Below, piece after piece: positions 1-9,200 of a stretch of 64,000 nucleotides of DNA (the first letter of the stretch is position 1; every line of letters starts with the position of its first letter). Where the stretch lies: positions 1,736,001 to 1,800,000 of the forward strand of contig NZ_JBAJII010000001.1 of assembly GCF_036867195.1 (NCBI RefSeq), given 5' to 3'. Source of the DNA: Arthrobacter sp. Soc17.1.1.1 (GTDB taxonomy: Bacteria; Actinomycetota; Actinomycetes; Actinomycetales; Micrococcaceae). The notes below the pieces were generated by a model that saw nothing but the letters and a program-made list of their open reading frames with translations, was not told the origin of the DNA and made no database searches. A program made the position numbers and the translations under genes.

Positions 1-389
1 ACGGCTTCGACTTCGGCGGTGACGCGCTCCGGCACTTCCGCAGCCAGCTGCTGCGCGGCGTCGCGAGCTTCCTCTACGAGCTTGCGGGCGTGATCGAAGG
101 AGTTGCGGCGCCACACGAAGGCATCGGGGCCGCTGCCGGAGACCCAGTCGTGGGAAAACGCCCCGGCTGGGTCTTGAACATAGACGTCCGGGACGGCGCC
201 CAGCGAGGAACTCTGGACGGATACGGAGGTCACGCCGTAGAGGCTCTTGATCGGGAGCGGGTTCGAGCGGTCGCCGACGGCGAAGACCTGGAACCGTGCG
301 TTGGGGGCGATGACGGCGGCTGTGGTGCCGGCCTGTCCCTGGTCAGCGGCGGTGCCGGCGACGACGCCTTCGTAGTAGATATCTGACAT
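1..389 (-). CDS. Partial late phage protein of unknown function, downstream of the holin
   Basis: The gene runs off the left edge; 129 codons are visible. The ATG at 389 has a perfect AGGAGG ribosome site five bases upstream. The product starts MSDIYYEGVVAG. About 90 residues look like a compact beta-rich domain, followed by an alanine/glutamate-rich stretch (residues ~100-129) that looks helical. It is the last visible gene of the leftward late operon, after the lysis genes, where actinophages often keep extra tail or fibre proteins. I do not recognise the family, so a structural role is inferred from position only. The ribosome site is inside a 14-bp hairpin (395-440). Confidence 0.75.
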   Translation of the reverse strand, partial: MSDIYYEGVVAGTAADQGQAGTTAAVIAPNARFQVFAVGDRSNPLPIKSLYGVTSVSVQSSSLGAVPDVYVQDPAGAFSHDWVSGSGPDAFVWRRNSFDHARKLVEEARDAAQQLAAEVPERVTAEVEA

Positions 390-394
390 GCGGT

Positions 395-440
395 CCTCCT
401 AGTGGGGTGGTGGGCGTAGCGAGAAGACCCCACTAGGAGG
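395..440 (-). promoter_or_regulatory. Hairpin burying the ribosome site of the next gene
   Basis: Arms 395-408 and 427-440 are a perfect 14-bp inverted repeat with an 18-base loop. In the leftward transcript the 3' arm ends in the AGGAGG that serves the gene starting at 389, so a folded RNA would hide that site. There is no U-tract, so a simple intrinsic terminator is less likely, though actinobacterial terminators often lack one. Confidence 0.6.
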
Positions 441-457
441 CCTGCTGTTCGGCAGAG

Positions 458-775
458 TCAGAGGAGCTCGTGGCGTCCGGGCGGGTTCCCGTCGGGGGAC
501 AGGAACGACAGGTGCGCACGCGTCCACTCGACGACGCCGGGCACTGCGAGGATCCGGGTGACCAGAGCGGTCAGGGCGATGGCCGCGAGGAGGATGCCGT
601 TGAGCACCACGAACAGCCACTCGGGGATGATCGGGGTGTTCTCGGTCAGCCAGTCCGCGCAGACCGCGAGGATGCCGTTGAGCAGGGGGAGGAGGCCGAG
701 GGCGGCGGCCACGGCCGTCCTGAGGGTGGCCCGCCCGGGGTGCGCTACCTGGGTTGTCGTGGTGGGCGTGCTCAT
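458..775 (-). CDS. Putative holin
   Basis: A 105-residue membrane protein with two predicted transmembrane helices (about 19-40 and 51-73), a short polar N-terminus and a charged C-terminal tail. Size, topology and position, two genes after the M23 endolysin, fit a phage holin that opens the cell membrane for lysis. It overlaps the end of the upstream gene by four bases, so translation is likely coupled. No family-specific motif is visible; the call rests on topology and neighbours. Confidence 0.7.
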   Translation of the reverse strand: MSTPTTTTQVAHPGRATLRTAVAAALGLLPLLNGILAVCADWLTENTPIIPEWLFVVLNGILLAAIALTALVTRILAVPGVVEWTRAHLSFLSPDGNPPGRHELL

Positions 776-1203
776 CGGGTCTCCTTGGGTGCGGCGTCGA
801 TGGTGGACTGAGGGACGATGCGCAGCGGGATGTCGGCTGCGTCAACGAGCTGAAACTCGTCGAAAGTCACGGGGCGCAGCGTGCCGGTGGCGACGTCGAG
901 CGCGTACACCGAAGGGTTGCCCTCGGCCTTGACGTAGTAGGACGGCGCGACGTCAGCGACCGCCTGACGGATGGAGGCGTCGACCTGCGCGGCAGTCTGG
1001 TTACCCGCGAGTGCTTTCACTGCGGCCGTGAGTCCGGAGATCTGTTGGAGGACGATGTTGATGTCGCCCTGGGAGGCGAGCTGACCGGCCGCGGGGGCCA
1101 TGTTGATCCTGCCCGCGATGGTCTTGACGCTGGTCTGTTCGCTGATCAGGTGGCGGAGGTTCTTCTCGAAGTCCTCGCGGCCGTTGTAATACGGGTCTGC
1201 CAT
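772..1203 (-). CDS. Conserved-looking phage protein between endolysin and holin
   Basis: A 143-residue soluble protein starting MADPYYNGREDFEKNLRHLI. The middle (about 40-90) is alanine/glutamine-rich and probably helical; the C-terminal 50 residues look like a small beta domain. It overlaps the holin gene by four bases and follows the endolysin by 12, so it belongs to the lysis cassette. I do not recognise the family. A lysis accessory role or a tail-tip role are both possible. Confidence 0.75.
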   Translation of the reverse strand: MADPYYNGREDFEKNLRHLISEQTSVKTIAGRINMAPAAGQLASQGDINIVLQQISGLTAAVKALAGNQTAAQVDASIRQAVADVAPSYYVKAEGNPSVYALDVATGTLRPVTFDEFQLVDAADIPLRIVPQSTIDAAPKETR

Positions 1204-1215
1204 AGTTCTGCGCTC

Positions 1216-1827
1216 CTATCGTGAGCCGATGAGCTCGAGCATGAAGGGGTCGTCCGTCGGGGAGCTTGGCGCTCCGATCGAACCGGCCCCGATGGGGATG
1301 ACGTACGGGGTGGAGAAGTACGCGAGGGGATCCTTGCGGCTGTACATCCCGTCGCTGTAGTCGATGGGGAAGGTGACCAGCGAGAAGTGCACGTGCGGAC
1401 CGCCGGAGCGCCCGGAGTTTCCGGAGAGGCCCATCACCGTGCCAGCGGCGAACCACTGGCCAACCAGGGCGTCGAGCCACGACTCGTCCTTGTGGGCGTA
1501 GTAGGTGCCGGTCCCGTCGCCGTGGTCGAAGCACGAGATGACGCCGGATGCCCACTTCGCAGCCGGGTCGGTGCTGAACCCGTACTTGATCGCCACCCAA
1601 TCCGGCATGTTCCTGCCATCACCCGCGAAGTCGAGCTTGCCGCCGCCGGCGAGCGCGACGGGGGTGCGCATCGGGCAGGGGATGTCGATGCCGTCGTGTC
1701 CGTGGGGCTGGTAGTTGCCGTACTCGATGATGGTTGGATGCCACGACGGTAGGAACGCGGTGGGGTTCACGCCGTAGAGCTGGGACGTGCCTAGGCGTGG
1801 GTCGGTGGGCCAGACGGTGAGGGGCAT
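1216..1827 (-). CDS. M23-type peptidoglycan endopeptidase (endolysin)
   Basis: A 203-residue protein with the zinc ligands of peptidase family M23: H44 and D48 in HGHDGID, and H145/H147 in PHVHFS. LysM/lysostaphin-type peptidases of this family cut peptide cross-bridges in the cell wall. There is no signal peptide, so export would need the holin encoded downstream. The start ATG overlaps the stop of the collagen-like gene. An alternative is a tail-associated hydrolase used at entry, but the position before the holin favours lysis. Confidence 0.85.
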   Translation of the reverse strand: MPLTVWPTDPRLGTSQLYGVNPTAFLPSWHPTIIEYGNYQPHGHDGIDIPCPMRTPVALAGGGKLDFAGDGRNMPDWVAIKYGFSTDPAAKWASGVISCFDHGDGTGTYYAHKDESWLDALVGQWFAAGTVMGLSGNSGRSGGPHVHFSLVTFPIDYSDGMYSRKDPLAYFSTPYVIPIGAGSIGAPSSPTDDPFMLELIGSR

Positions 1828-2576
1828 CAGGGGCCTCCGAGGATGGTGGGGGTGGGGATCATCGCGGCCTGGCAGGGGCCGCCGCCATTGAGGACCTGGC
1901 CGTCGCTGAGGGTGATCTGCCAGTAGGAGTCAGCGCCGATTCCGATGCAGTCGACGTCGGTGATGCTGGCGCCTTGCGCGCCGGGGGTGCCGGGTTCGCC
2001 CTGGGGGCCAGTGGGTCCGGGGACGGTGGAGTCCGCGCCGGCGGGGCCCTGCGGCCCCTCCGGTCCCGCGGGCCCGGGCGCGCCGTCCTGCCCGGGCGGG
2101 CCCGGGCTGCCGTCGGCTCCGTTGAGCCCGTTCGCGCCGCTGGTTCCTGGGGGTCCGTCGGAGCCGTCCAGCCCGGCCGCGCCTGGCAGACCGTCGGAGC
2201 CGGGTGCGCCGGGGCCGCCTGCAGCTCCGTCTTCACCGTCGGTGCCGGGTGATCCTGCGCTGCCGTTCGCGCCATCGTCGCCGTCCTCGCCGGGGGGTCC
2301 CGGGGGGCCTTGCGGGCCGGCTGGCCCGGCGACGGGCACCTCGGGCGCGTCAGCGACCTTGTCGGCCTTCTCGCACAGGTCGCTGTCCTGGATCTGTGCC
2401 GGGTCCGGCGGGCAGCGCTGCTTGATTTCCTCGGCGAGGGTCTGTGCGTTGCCTGCGGCGTTGTCAGCGCGCTGGTTGGCCTGGTAGCCGATGATGAACA
2501 CGGCGACGAACAGGGCCGCGATGAGGAACGCGACGAGCGCCCCGAGGAGGTTCCGCTTGCGTTCAAGATGACTCAT
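1827..2576 (-). CDS. Membrane-anchored collagen-like repeat protein
   Basis: A 249-residue protein. Residues about 11-32 form one transmembrane helix, followed by a short polar stalk with two cysteines, then about 40 Gly-X-Y triplets (roughly residues 80-205) rich in GPP, GPQ and GPA, and a 40-residue cap with two further cysteines. Gly-X-Y repeats form collagen triple helices and are common in phage fibres. A transmembrane start is unusual for a virion fibre and suggests a membrane-tethered stalk. The start MSHLERK overlaps the upstream stop (ATGA), so translation is coupled. Confidence 0.8.
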   Translation of the reverse strand: MSHLERKRNLLGALVAFLIAALFVAVFIIGYQANQRADNAAGNAQTLAEEIKQRCPPDPAQIQDSDLCEKADKVADAPEVPVAGPAGPQGPPGPPGEDGDDGANGSAGSPGTDGEDGAAGGPGAPGSDGLPGAAGLDGSDGPPGTSGANGLNGADGSPGPPGQDGAPGPAGPEGPQGPAGADSTVPGPTGPQGEPGTPGAQGASITDVDCIGIGADSYWQITLSDGQVLNGGGPCQAAMIPTPTILGGP

Positions 2577-2839
2577 GCTGTGCCTTCCTCGCCTGGGGGG
2601 TCTGAGGTCTTGCCGGTGTCGCGCAGGACGTAGTACCTGTCGCGCCATTCGTCCCTGTCCTTCTCTGCCTCGCGCACATCGATGCGGAGCTGCTTGATGT
2701 CGCCGCGACGTTCCTCGCGGAACTTGTCCGCAGTGCGCTGGTACCAGACGAAGGCGGCGATGAGGAGGACGACGACGATCCCCAGGACGCCGTACCGTTC
2801 GAGGGCGGACACTGCCGCCCCGGATGCTGCTTGTTCCAC
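2573..2839 (-). CDS. Small membrane protein with coiled coil
   Basis: An 88-residue protein from GTG at 2839, preceded by a GAGG-type ribosome site. One transmembrane helix (about 18-39) is followed by a highly charged helix (about 42-75, R/E/D/K-rich) that looks like a coiled coil. The layout resembles spanin- or Rz-like and holin-accessory proteins, but no motif proves this. It lies in a run of three small membrane genes between tail tip and endolysin. Confidence 0.65.
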   Translation of the reverse strand: MEQAASGAAVSALERYGVLGIVVVLLIAAFVWYQRTADKFREERRGDIKQLRIDVREAEKDRDEWRDRYYVLRDTGKTSDPPGEEGTA

Positions 2840-2847
2840 ACCTCGGG

Positions 2848-3240
2848 TTACCTTTCGCTCGGGTGCCCGCAGGCGGTGATGCTGACAGCGGAGAAGTACG
2901 CGAAGCCGAGGTAGACGATCGTGGCCGAGAACACTCCCCGGCCGGTTGCCGGTCCGAGTGCCGCGGAGACCGCGAAGGCCGCGTAGGTGATCGTGAGCAC
3001 CAAGGCGACGAGGCTTCCGCCGCCTCGCCTGAACTCCAGCAGGAGCAAGGCACCGGTCAGCATGAAGACGGCGCCCCATCCTTCCGGACGGGCCCAGAGG
3101 AAGGTGCCGACGAAGGTCGGCGCTTCGAGGAACCGTCCGGCAGACAAGATCAGCACGAGACCGAGCGCCATGCTGAAGAGCGCCACGCCCCGCACCAGCC
3201 GCGCGTCGGTTGGTGGCGGCGTCGTCGTTTCTCGCTCCAT
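2848..3240 (-). CDS. Four-helix membrane protein
   Basis: A 130-residue protein starting [11 protein letters not shown], with about four hydrophobic helices and a short cytoplasmic N-terminus. It overlaps nothing upstream but begins just past the stop of the minor tail gene. Such small membrane proteins in this position may act as a second holin-like protein or as an anchor for the collagen-like neighbour. I do not recognise the family. Confidence 0.65.
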   Translation of the reverse strand: MERETTTPPPTDARLVRGVALFSMALGLVLILSAGRFLEAPTFVGTFLWARPEGWGAVFMLTGALLLLEFRRGGGSLVALVLTITYAAFAVSAALGPATGRGVFSATIVYLGFAYFSAVSITACGHPSER

Positions 3241-3244
3241 CCGC

Positions 3245-4213
3245 TCAGACCTCACCGGGCTCGACGGCCCAGGACGCGGAGAGGGAGACGGCGCCGCCGG
3301 GAGCGACAGGGTCGACGATCGTCACGTTGCCGTCAGTTTCAACGACGCAGTCGATGCCGCGGGTCTTCCGCGCTGGGGCGAGCTCCCGGGGGATCCTGAA
3401 CATCGCGGTACCCGCCGGCGCGGTGTTCGGGTTGACCTCGCGCGCGTCCTTCAGGACAGCGCCGGAGAGGTGAGCGGTGCCGTTGGCGATCCGGAACTGG
3501 ACGCCGTTCCACCCGATCCTCGCGTCGACGAAGGGCCGGAACGCGTTGCCATACACCTCCGGGCCGCGCCACGGCGTTGTCTCCTGCTTCGTGGAACGGA
3601 AACCCCAGTTCCCGTTCTCCAGGGGCATGTAGCGCCACAGCTCCCCGCCCTGGAAGACCTCCGCGCCGGGGCTCTCGAGGTACTGCAGGGCCTGTCCGTT
3701 GTAGGCGTAGTAGGACCCTGACCCGCCGGCATGGACGCGGAGGTCGATGATCTGCTCGATGACGGTCTTGCCCGCTTCGACGAGACACAGCGCCAGCGGC
3801 TGATCGGATTCGCGGCCCGGGTCGTCGGAGCGCTCAGGCAGCGCGGTGGTGTCCACGAAGCCGGGAAGGAACATGATGCGGGTGAAAGCCGGGTCGGTCC
3901 ACGAGCGGCGCGCGACGACCATGTACCAGCGCTGCGTGCCGCTGGTGACGGCTGGCAGGGAGAACGTGTCGTACTGGGGGAGGGTGTCCATGATGGCGTC
4001 GCCCACGATGGTGCCGGCGTTGACGCGGATCCCGCGGTCCACGCCGACCTGCGCGGTCACTTTCCAGTCATTCTTTCCGAGGGCGGTGAATCGCCCGGAC
4101 TGGATGGCCGGCCAGTACTTCGCTCCGATGGCGGCATCGATCGCGCCGGAGACGACTTCCCCGGCCTCGTCGAAGACGGCCGGGTAGCCGTAGCTCTCGA
4201 TTACTACGGGCAT
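3245..4213 (-). CDS. Minor tail protein (tail tip)
   Basis: A 322-residue protein whose start overlaps the stop of the upstream tail gene by one base. It starts MPVVIESYGYPAVFDEAGEV and is rich in beta-prone, aromatic stretches. The C-terminal ~100 residues read like a beta-sandwich receptor-binding or fibre domain. Position after the distal tail and tail-associated genes supports a tail-tip structural role. No enzymatic motif is visible. Confidence 0.75.
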   Translation of the reverse strand: MPVVIESYGYPAVFDEAGEVVSGAIDAAIGAKYWPAIQSGRFTALGKNDWKVTAQVGVDRGIRVNAGTIVGDAIMDTLPQYDTFSLPAVTSGTQRWYMVVARRSWTDPAFTRIMFLPGFVDTTALPERSDDPGRESDQPLALCLVEAGKTVIEQIIDLRVHAGGSGSYYAYNGQALQYLESPGAEVFQGGELWRYMPLENGNWGFRSTKQETTPWRGPEVYGNAFRPFVDARIGWNGVQFRIANGTAHLSGAVLKDAREVNPNTAPAGTAMFRIPRELAPARKTRGIDCVVETDGNVTIVDPVAPGGAVSLSASWAVEPGEV

Positions 4214-5343
4214 CAGGTACTCACTTTCAGGTCGGTCAGTGCTTTCGCGAGCGCGGTGATCGCTTGCATGATCAGTTCGTCGGGGTCGTCCTTCGGGCCG
4301 ATCGTGGAGGAGATCTGCAGCCCGTTGGCGGCGTCGTAGGTGACGCTGACCTCGGATAGGACATTGGTGACCTCGGTGCGGGACCCGACCCGGGCCGTGA
4401 CCAGGGAGCCTGGCCGGACCCCCTTAGGGCCGAAGACGCGGAAGTTCCCAGACTCGGCGAGCTCGACGGTCAGCGACGCGGTCGCTCGGGTGTCCTCCAG
4501 CGCTTCCGCGGCCCGGATCGCGTGCGTGGCGGACTCCGAGGTGTCCCGGGCGTCCCGGAACACCTCGATGACGTCGCCCCAGAGGGCCTCGCGGGCGGCA
4601 TCACGGAACGGGATGAACTCCCGCGCCTGCCCTTCGCCCTGCGCGCCGACGATCCCGCGTGTGGCTTCCGGAGGGTTCCGGGAGAACCCCCACTTCTGGA
4701 TGACCCTCGAGCGTTCGGTCAGCGGCTGCAGGTAGGGCTTGGGCTCGACTACGTCCAGGTGCAGGGCGCCGTCCTTCATCTCCACCGTGATGCCCAGTGA
4801 AGACGCCTCCAGCGCCGGCTGCAGACGGTCGATCATCGGGTGCATCCGGAACGTCACCTCGGTCACCGGGCCCCGCCCCAGATCCGGTGCGATGACGATC
4901 GGGATCTGCGAGCGCTCGACCACGTTGCGGCGGACGATGTCCTTGATGATCGTCTCCAGCGGGGCGCGCCCGATGGTGTAATAGGCGTCGTCCTCGCCTT
5001 GGCGGTCCGGTGGCAGCCCGGGGGCCGGCCAGCCGAGGAAGTTGTGCATGAGCCGGTAGTCGGACTGGCAGCTGAAGACGTAGTCCCCGGCTACTCCCGG
5101 GCCCACCCCGGAGACGGGCCGGATCATCCCGGTCATGAGAGTTTCGCGGCGGAAGTTGATGCGAAGCCTGGCGCCCTCGTCCGACATGGCGGCAATGCGG
5201 TGGTGATTGCCCGGGAGGGTGATGCTGGTTTCACTGATGCCCCGCCACCGGATGGTGGACCGCAGTGCCTTGAAGTTGCCCAGAGGGGCAACCCATTGCA
5301 TGTCGCGGTTGAAGATGTCGATGCGGAAGTCCTGGCGGCCCAT
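4213..5343 (-). CDS. Tail-associated protein (hub-like, Gp37/Tal type)
   Basis: A 376-residue protein starting MGRQDFRIDIFNRDMQWVAP. The N-terminal half with F/W-rich beta strands and the order after a distal tail protein match actinophage baseplate hub proteins of the Gp37/Tal type. The hub closes the tail tube and carries the tip. It overlaps both neighbours by one base (start/stop sharing), giving an unbroken coupled run with 3245-4213 and 5343-6275. Confidence 0.75.
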   Translation of the reverse strand: MGRQDFRIDIFNRDMQWVAPLGNFKALRSTIRWRGISETSITLPGNHHRIAAMSDEGARLRINFRRETLMTGMIRPVSGVGPGVAGDYVFSCQSDYRLMHNFLGWPAPGLPPDRQGEDDAYYTIGRAPLETIIKDIVRRNVVERSQIPIVIAPDLGRGPVTEVTFRMHPMIDRLQPALEASSLGITVEMKDGALHLDVVEPKPYLQPLTERSRVIQKWGFSRNPPEATRGIVGAQGEGQAREFIPFRDAAREALWGDVIEVFRDARDTSESATHAIRAAEALEDTRATASLTVELAESGNFRVFGPKGVRPGSLVTARVGSRTEVTNVLSEVSVTYDAANGLQISSTIGPKDDPDELIMQAITALAKALTDLKVST

Positions 5344-6275
5344 CAGATGCCCATCAGGACGTGGCGCTTGAACCGGGCCTCGATCGATCCGGTGCCCGTC
5401 ATCGTCAGGTCCAGCTGGACGTCCTCACCCGGGGGGAGCGGGGCCGGATTCCAGTTGCCGAAGCCGATGCGTTCCATGACATCCTCCCCGTCGAGTTCGG
5501 CGATCTGGTTCAGCGGGTCGGTGTCGATGATCAGGCGCTGCCCGCGCTCGATCGGGAACGGGATCCGGATGAGTTCACCGTCGAGCCCGACCACCGCCGA
5601 GGTTGACGGCCCGACGATGGTCCATTCGAGGTACGCCTCGACGTCGCCCGTGTTGCTGATCTTCGCGGTCGCGAGCTGCGACGCAGGCGAGTGGTAGAAC
5701 GGCGGGCCGAAGCGCCTGAACCCGTAGAACGGGATCTGCCTGCCGACGACCCACGAGCCGACGATCGTCCCGGCGTCGAAGAACGGGTTCTCCGGCAGCA
5801 GCTCGATGCCATACACCTGCCACCCGGCCTTCGACGGATCCCGGGTCAGCGGGGCGTTCACGGCCGCGAAGCGCAGCGTGAGGCTGAACTTCTCGCCCGT
5901 CGGCAGCTCGATCGTCCACACCCCGGTGGTGCCGGGCCGCATGGTCCGCCAGAACGCCCGGTTCAGCTCGATCCACTCCGCGGGCTTGCGGCTCGGGTCG
6001 GTGTAGACGCCGATGTTCCAGTTGACCTTCCGGCCCGTGGCCAACCAGTCGTCCCACTGCACGCCATGGACCACGGGGGAGCTATGGGTGTAGTTGGTGA
6101 TGTCCGGCATGGCCATGCCTTCGACGTCGCCCATCAGGAAGACGCCGGAGCGGTAGTCGGAAAGGTTCCAGACCGTGCCGTCCCACCCGGTCCACGTGTG
6201 CTTAATGCCCGGCAGCTGGCTGGGCGGCACGACGGGAGCGGGCGGGACGTACGGCGCGGCGAACAGGATGGTCAC
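5343..6275 (-). CDS. Distal tail protein
   Basis: A 310-residue protein directly after the tape measure, where siphophages encode the distal tail (Dit) protein that joins tube to tip. The N-terminus is proline-rich (PYVPPAPVVPPSQ), followed by WTGWDGTVWNLSD, a pattern common in actinophage minor tail proteins. Start and tape-measure stop overlap by one base. The call rests on position and style. Confidence 0.78.
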   Translation of the reverse strand: MTILFAAPYVPPAPVVPPSQLPGIKHTWTGWDGTVWNLSDYRSGVFLMGDVEGMAMPDITNYTHSSPVVHGVQWDDWLATGRKVNWNIGVYTDPSRKPAEWIELNRAFWRTMRPGTTGVWTIELPTGEKFSLTLRFAAVNAPLTRDPSKAGWQVYGIELLPENPFFDAGTIVGSWVVGRQIPFYGFRRFGPPFYHSPASQLATAKISNTGDVEAYLEWTIVGPSTSAVVGLDGELIRIPFPIERGQRLIIDTDPLNQIAELDGEDVMERIGFGNWNPAPLPPGEDVQLDLTMTGTGSIEARFKRHVLMGI

Positions 6276-9200
6276 TAAACGCTCACCGTCTTCCTCAGGT
6301 TGTTCAACGTGCCCTGGCGGCGCACCTTGGTCTGGAGCTCATCGACGATGTCCTGCGGGTTCCCGTAGAAGGGCCCCTGCAGGATGTAGGTGTCCCCATC
6401 GCCGGCGCCCGCGAGCGCCTCGGCGGCCACGAACCGGTCCCGGGCCGCGAGCTGACCCGGGGTATGGATCAGCTCGGGCTTGCGGGTCTTGTTCTGGATC
6501 AACTGCGGCCGACCCCCGTTGGGCTGGAGGACACCGCCGTTGTCGTACAGGGTCGGGAAGACCGACTGCGGGGCCATCTGCCCGAAGCCGAGGATCTTCG
6601 TCGCCCCGTCCCAGATGTCGGCGGCAATGTCCTTCAGGCCACCGATCTTGTCGGTCAGGAACTTCGTGGCCATGGTCACGACTTCCTTGCCGGCGCCGAC
6701 CGCGAGGTCGACGAAGGTGCCCGCGCCGGGGAAGTTGGTCCTGATGCTCTCGATAAGTCCGTTCGCGATCTTCTTGAACGGCTCGAGGATCGTGGCCAGC
6801 AGTCCCGGCCCGTCGCCTCCGCCAACGTCGCCGCCGTCACCGGCCGTCCGGCCGCCGGAGCCAGGCTTGCCGTAGATGGTCTGCAGGTTTCGCTGGTCGT
6901 ACGCGGTGGGCCACAGGGCGCCGCCGCCGGCGCCCAGGTACGGGTGCATGACGGAGGTGTTGCCGGTGTTGTGCCCGAGCCCGACGGCGTGCCCGATCTC
7001 GTGCACGAGCGTCGCGAGTTCGTTCGGCCCGCCGGGCTTGATCGCGACTTCCTGCCCGCTGTAGTAGCCGATCCATGCAGGGTTCGCCATCCCGCCGTGC
7101 CGGACACCGATCGAGTTCTGACCGAACCCAGATCCGAGGTGCCTGACCGCGTTGACTCCGAGCCCGGACAGCCCCTGCCACGCGCTGGCTGCGCGCTGCA
7201 GCATCGACATCGGGAACGCGCCGAGGGCGTGGAAGTTCATCGCCCCGGCTCGCTTCGCCGCCATCTGCGGCCCACCCCAGATGAAGGGCTCCGACCCTGC
7301 CTGCGGTGCGCCGAGGCCCATCTTCTGCTTTGCCGCGCCCGTCATCCCTTCGATGACCCGGCGGACAGCGCCCTCCCCGCCCGTGTTGCCCGCACGATTC
7401 AGGGCGTGGATGGTGCTGTGCCCAAGGCCGCGAGCGGCCTCGGGCACCAGCACGCCCTCCTGCGAGCGCATGGGGGTGAGCACGTTGTCGCGCTTGCCCG
7501 GGTCGCGGCCCGGGATGATGCCGCCGCGGTTGAACCCCTTGGGCAGTGCGATGTCGGGCAGCGGGCTAACGCCGACCTTCTCCGCGATCTTGTTCACGTT
7601 GCCGATCAGGCCCTTGTTGAGGACCGTTTCGACCACGAACCGGATCGGGGCCTTCGCCAGATCCTCGAGACCCTTAAACCACTTACCGGCGGCGTCGACG
7701 CCCAGCTCGAAGGCCTTGGGGACCTTGTTCTGGATGATGTCCGCGATACCGTCGAAGATCGGCTTCAGGGTCCGGTCGTAGACCGACGAGACCACTCCGC
7801 CGATGCTGTCCATCGCCGGCTTGATCGCGTTGTCGTACAGCCAGGAGAAGACCGGGCCGAGGGTGCGCCGGAAGAAATCGACGACGGTCTGGAAGATGAT
7901 CGTCCACCCGCGGATCTGGGTATCGATCACCCCGGAAATGAATCCGAACACCGGGGTGATGATCGAATCGCGGAACCAGACGAAGATCGCGCCGAGGGTG
8001 TTCCGGACGAAGGCGACCACGAGACCGAAGACCGCGGAGGCCATCGCCCACCAAGAGGAGATGATTGCGCCGACCGCAGCGAACACCGGCACGATCGTGT
8101 CCTGCCAGAAGGACAGGAACGCCGGGATCAGGATCTTCGTCACGACCGCGACGATGATCTCGAAGATCTTCGAGGCCAGCATCCAGAACGCATTCAGGAC
8201 CGTGCCGATGCCGGAGAACACCGGCTGAGCGACGGCGAGCGCATTCTGGAAGGCGCCGACCACCCAGCCTGCTGCCGCCTGGATGCCGGCGAAGGCGGGC
8301 TGGATGACGTTCGTGTACAGCCAGGACGCGGCCGTGCCGATCGCCCCGAATACCTGCTGAGCAATCGGGACCACGCTGATCTGGAACCAGGACACGACCG
8401 CACCGACGGCGAGCTGTATCCCGGCCCACGCGTTCTGCACGATCTGCCGGCCGAGTTCGGTCTCGGTGAAGAACAGGACGATGCCAGCGATCGCCGAGGC
8501 GAGGATCGCGAGGAGGCCCACGAAGGGGAGCGCCTTGACCGCGAACCCGAGCGCCCGTGTCGCGACCGCGGCGATGCCCTGAGCGACCGTGAGGCCGCCT
8601 GTAGCCGCGGTGGTGGCGGTGGTGGCCGCTGTAGACGCGGCCAGTGCGGCCGTGGTGGCCCGCCGGTTCCCAAGGGCCGCCTGCCCTACCGTCGTATTGG
8701 TCGTCTGGGCGGCCGTCTGCGCGCGGATCGCTGCGGCCAGGGACCTGTTCGCGGTGGCCTGCGTCAGCAGCAGCGGCACGCGCAGGAGGTCCGCGACCGT
8801 GGCAGCGACCGTGGCCGCTCTCATCGTCACGTAGCCGGCCGCGAGCGCGATGATGACGCCGGTGAGGACGTTCGTGTGCTCGGACAGGTAGGTCATGACG
8901 GAGGTCGCGCCCTGCAGGAGCGGGATCGCCAGAGGGAGGGCGCCGGCGACGAGGCCGCCGATCTCCCCGGACAGGCCGCCGATGGCCTTGCCGACCTCGA
9001 CCATGATCGGGGCCGCGGGACGGGCCACGGCCATGATCGAGGAGAACAGCGGCTGGACCTGGCTGAAGTCGCCTCCAGTGAGGGCTTTCGCGGCGTCGCG
9101 GATCTTGAAGAGGTTGTCCGCGAACGCGGAGTCTTCCTGCTGCCCGAAGATCGGGCCGGTGAAGTCGCCCTTCGCGACCACGTTCCACAGGTTGCCGAGG

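Noticed and set aside
1945..2487. Pro/Ser-rich open frame and short repeats, first suspected as a CRISPR-like or satellite array
   Set aside because: The repeats come from the Gly-X-Y codons of the collagen-like gene on the other strand; unit spacing is three codons and there are no spacers.
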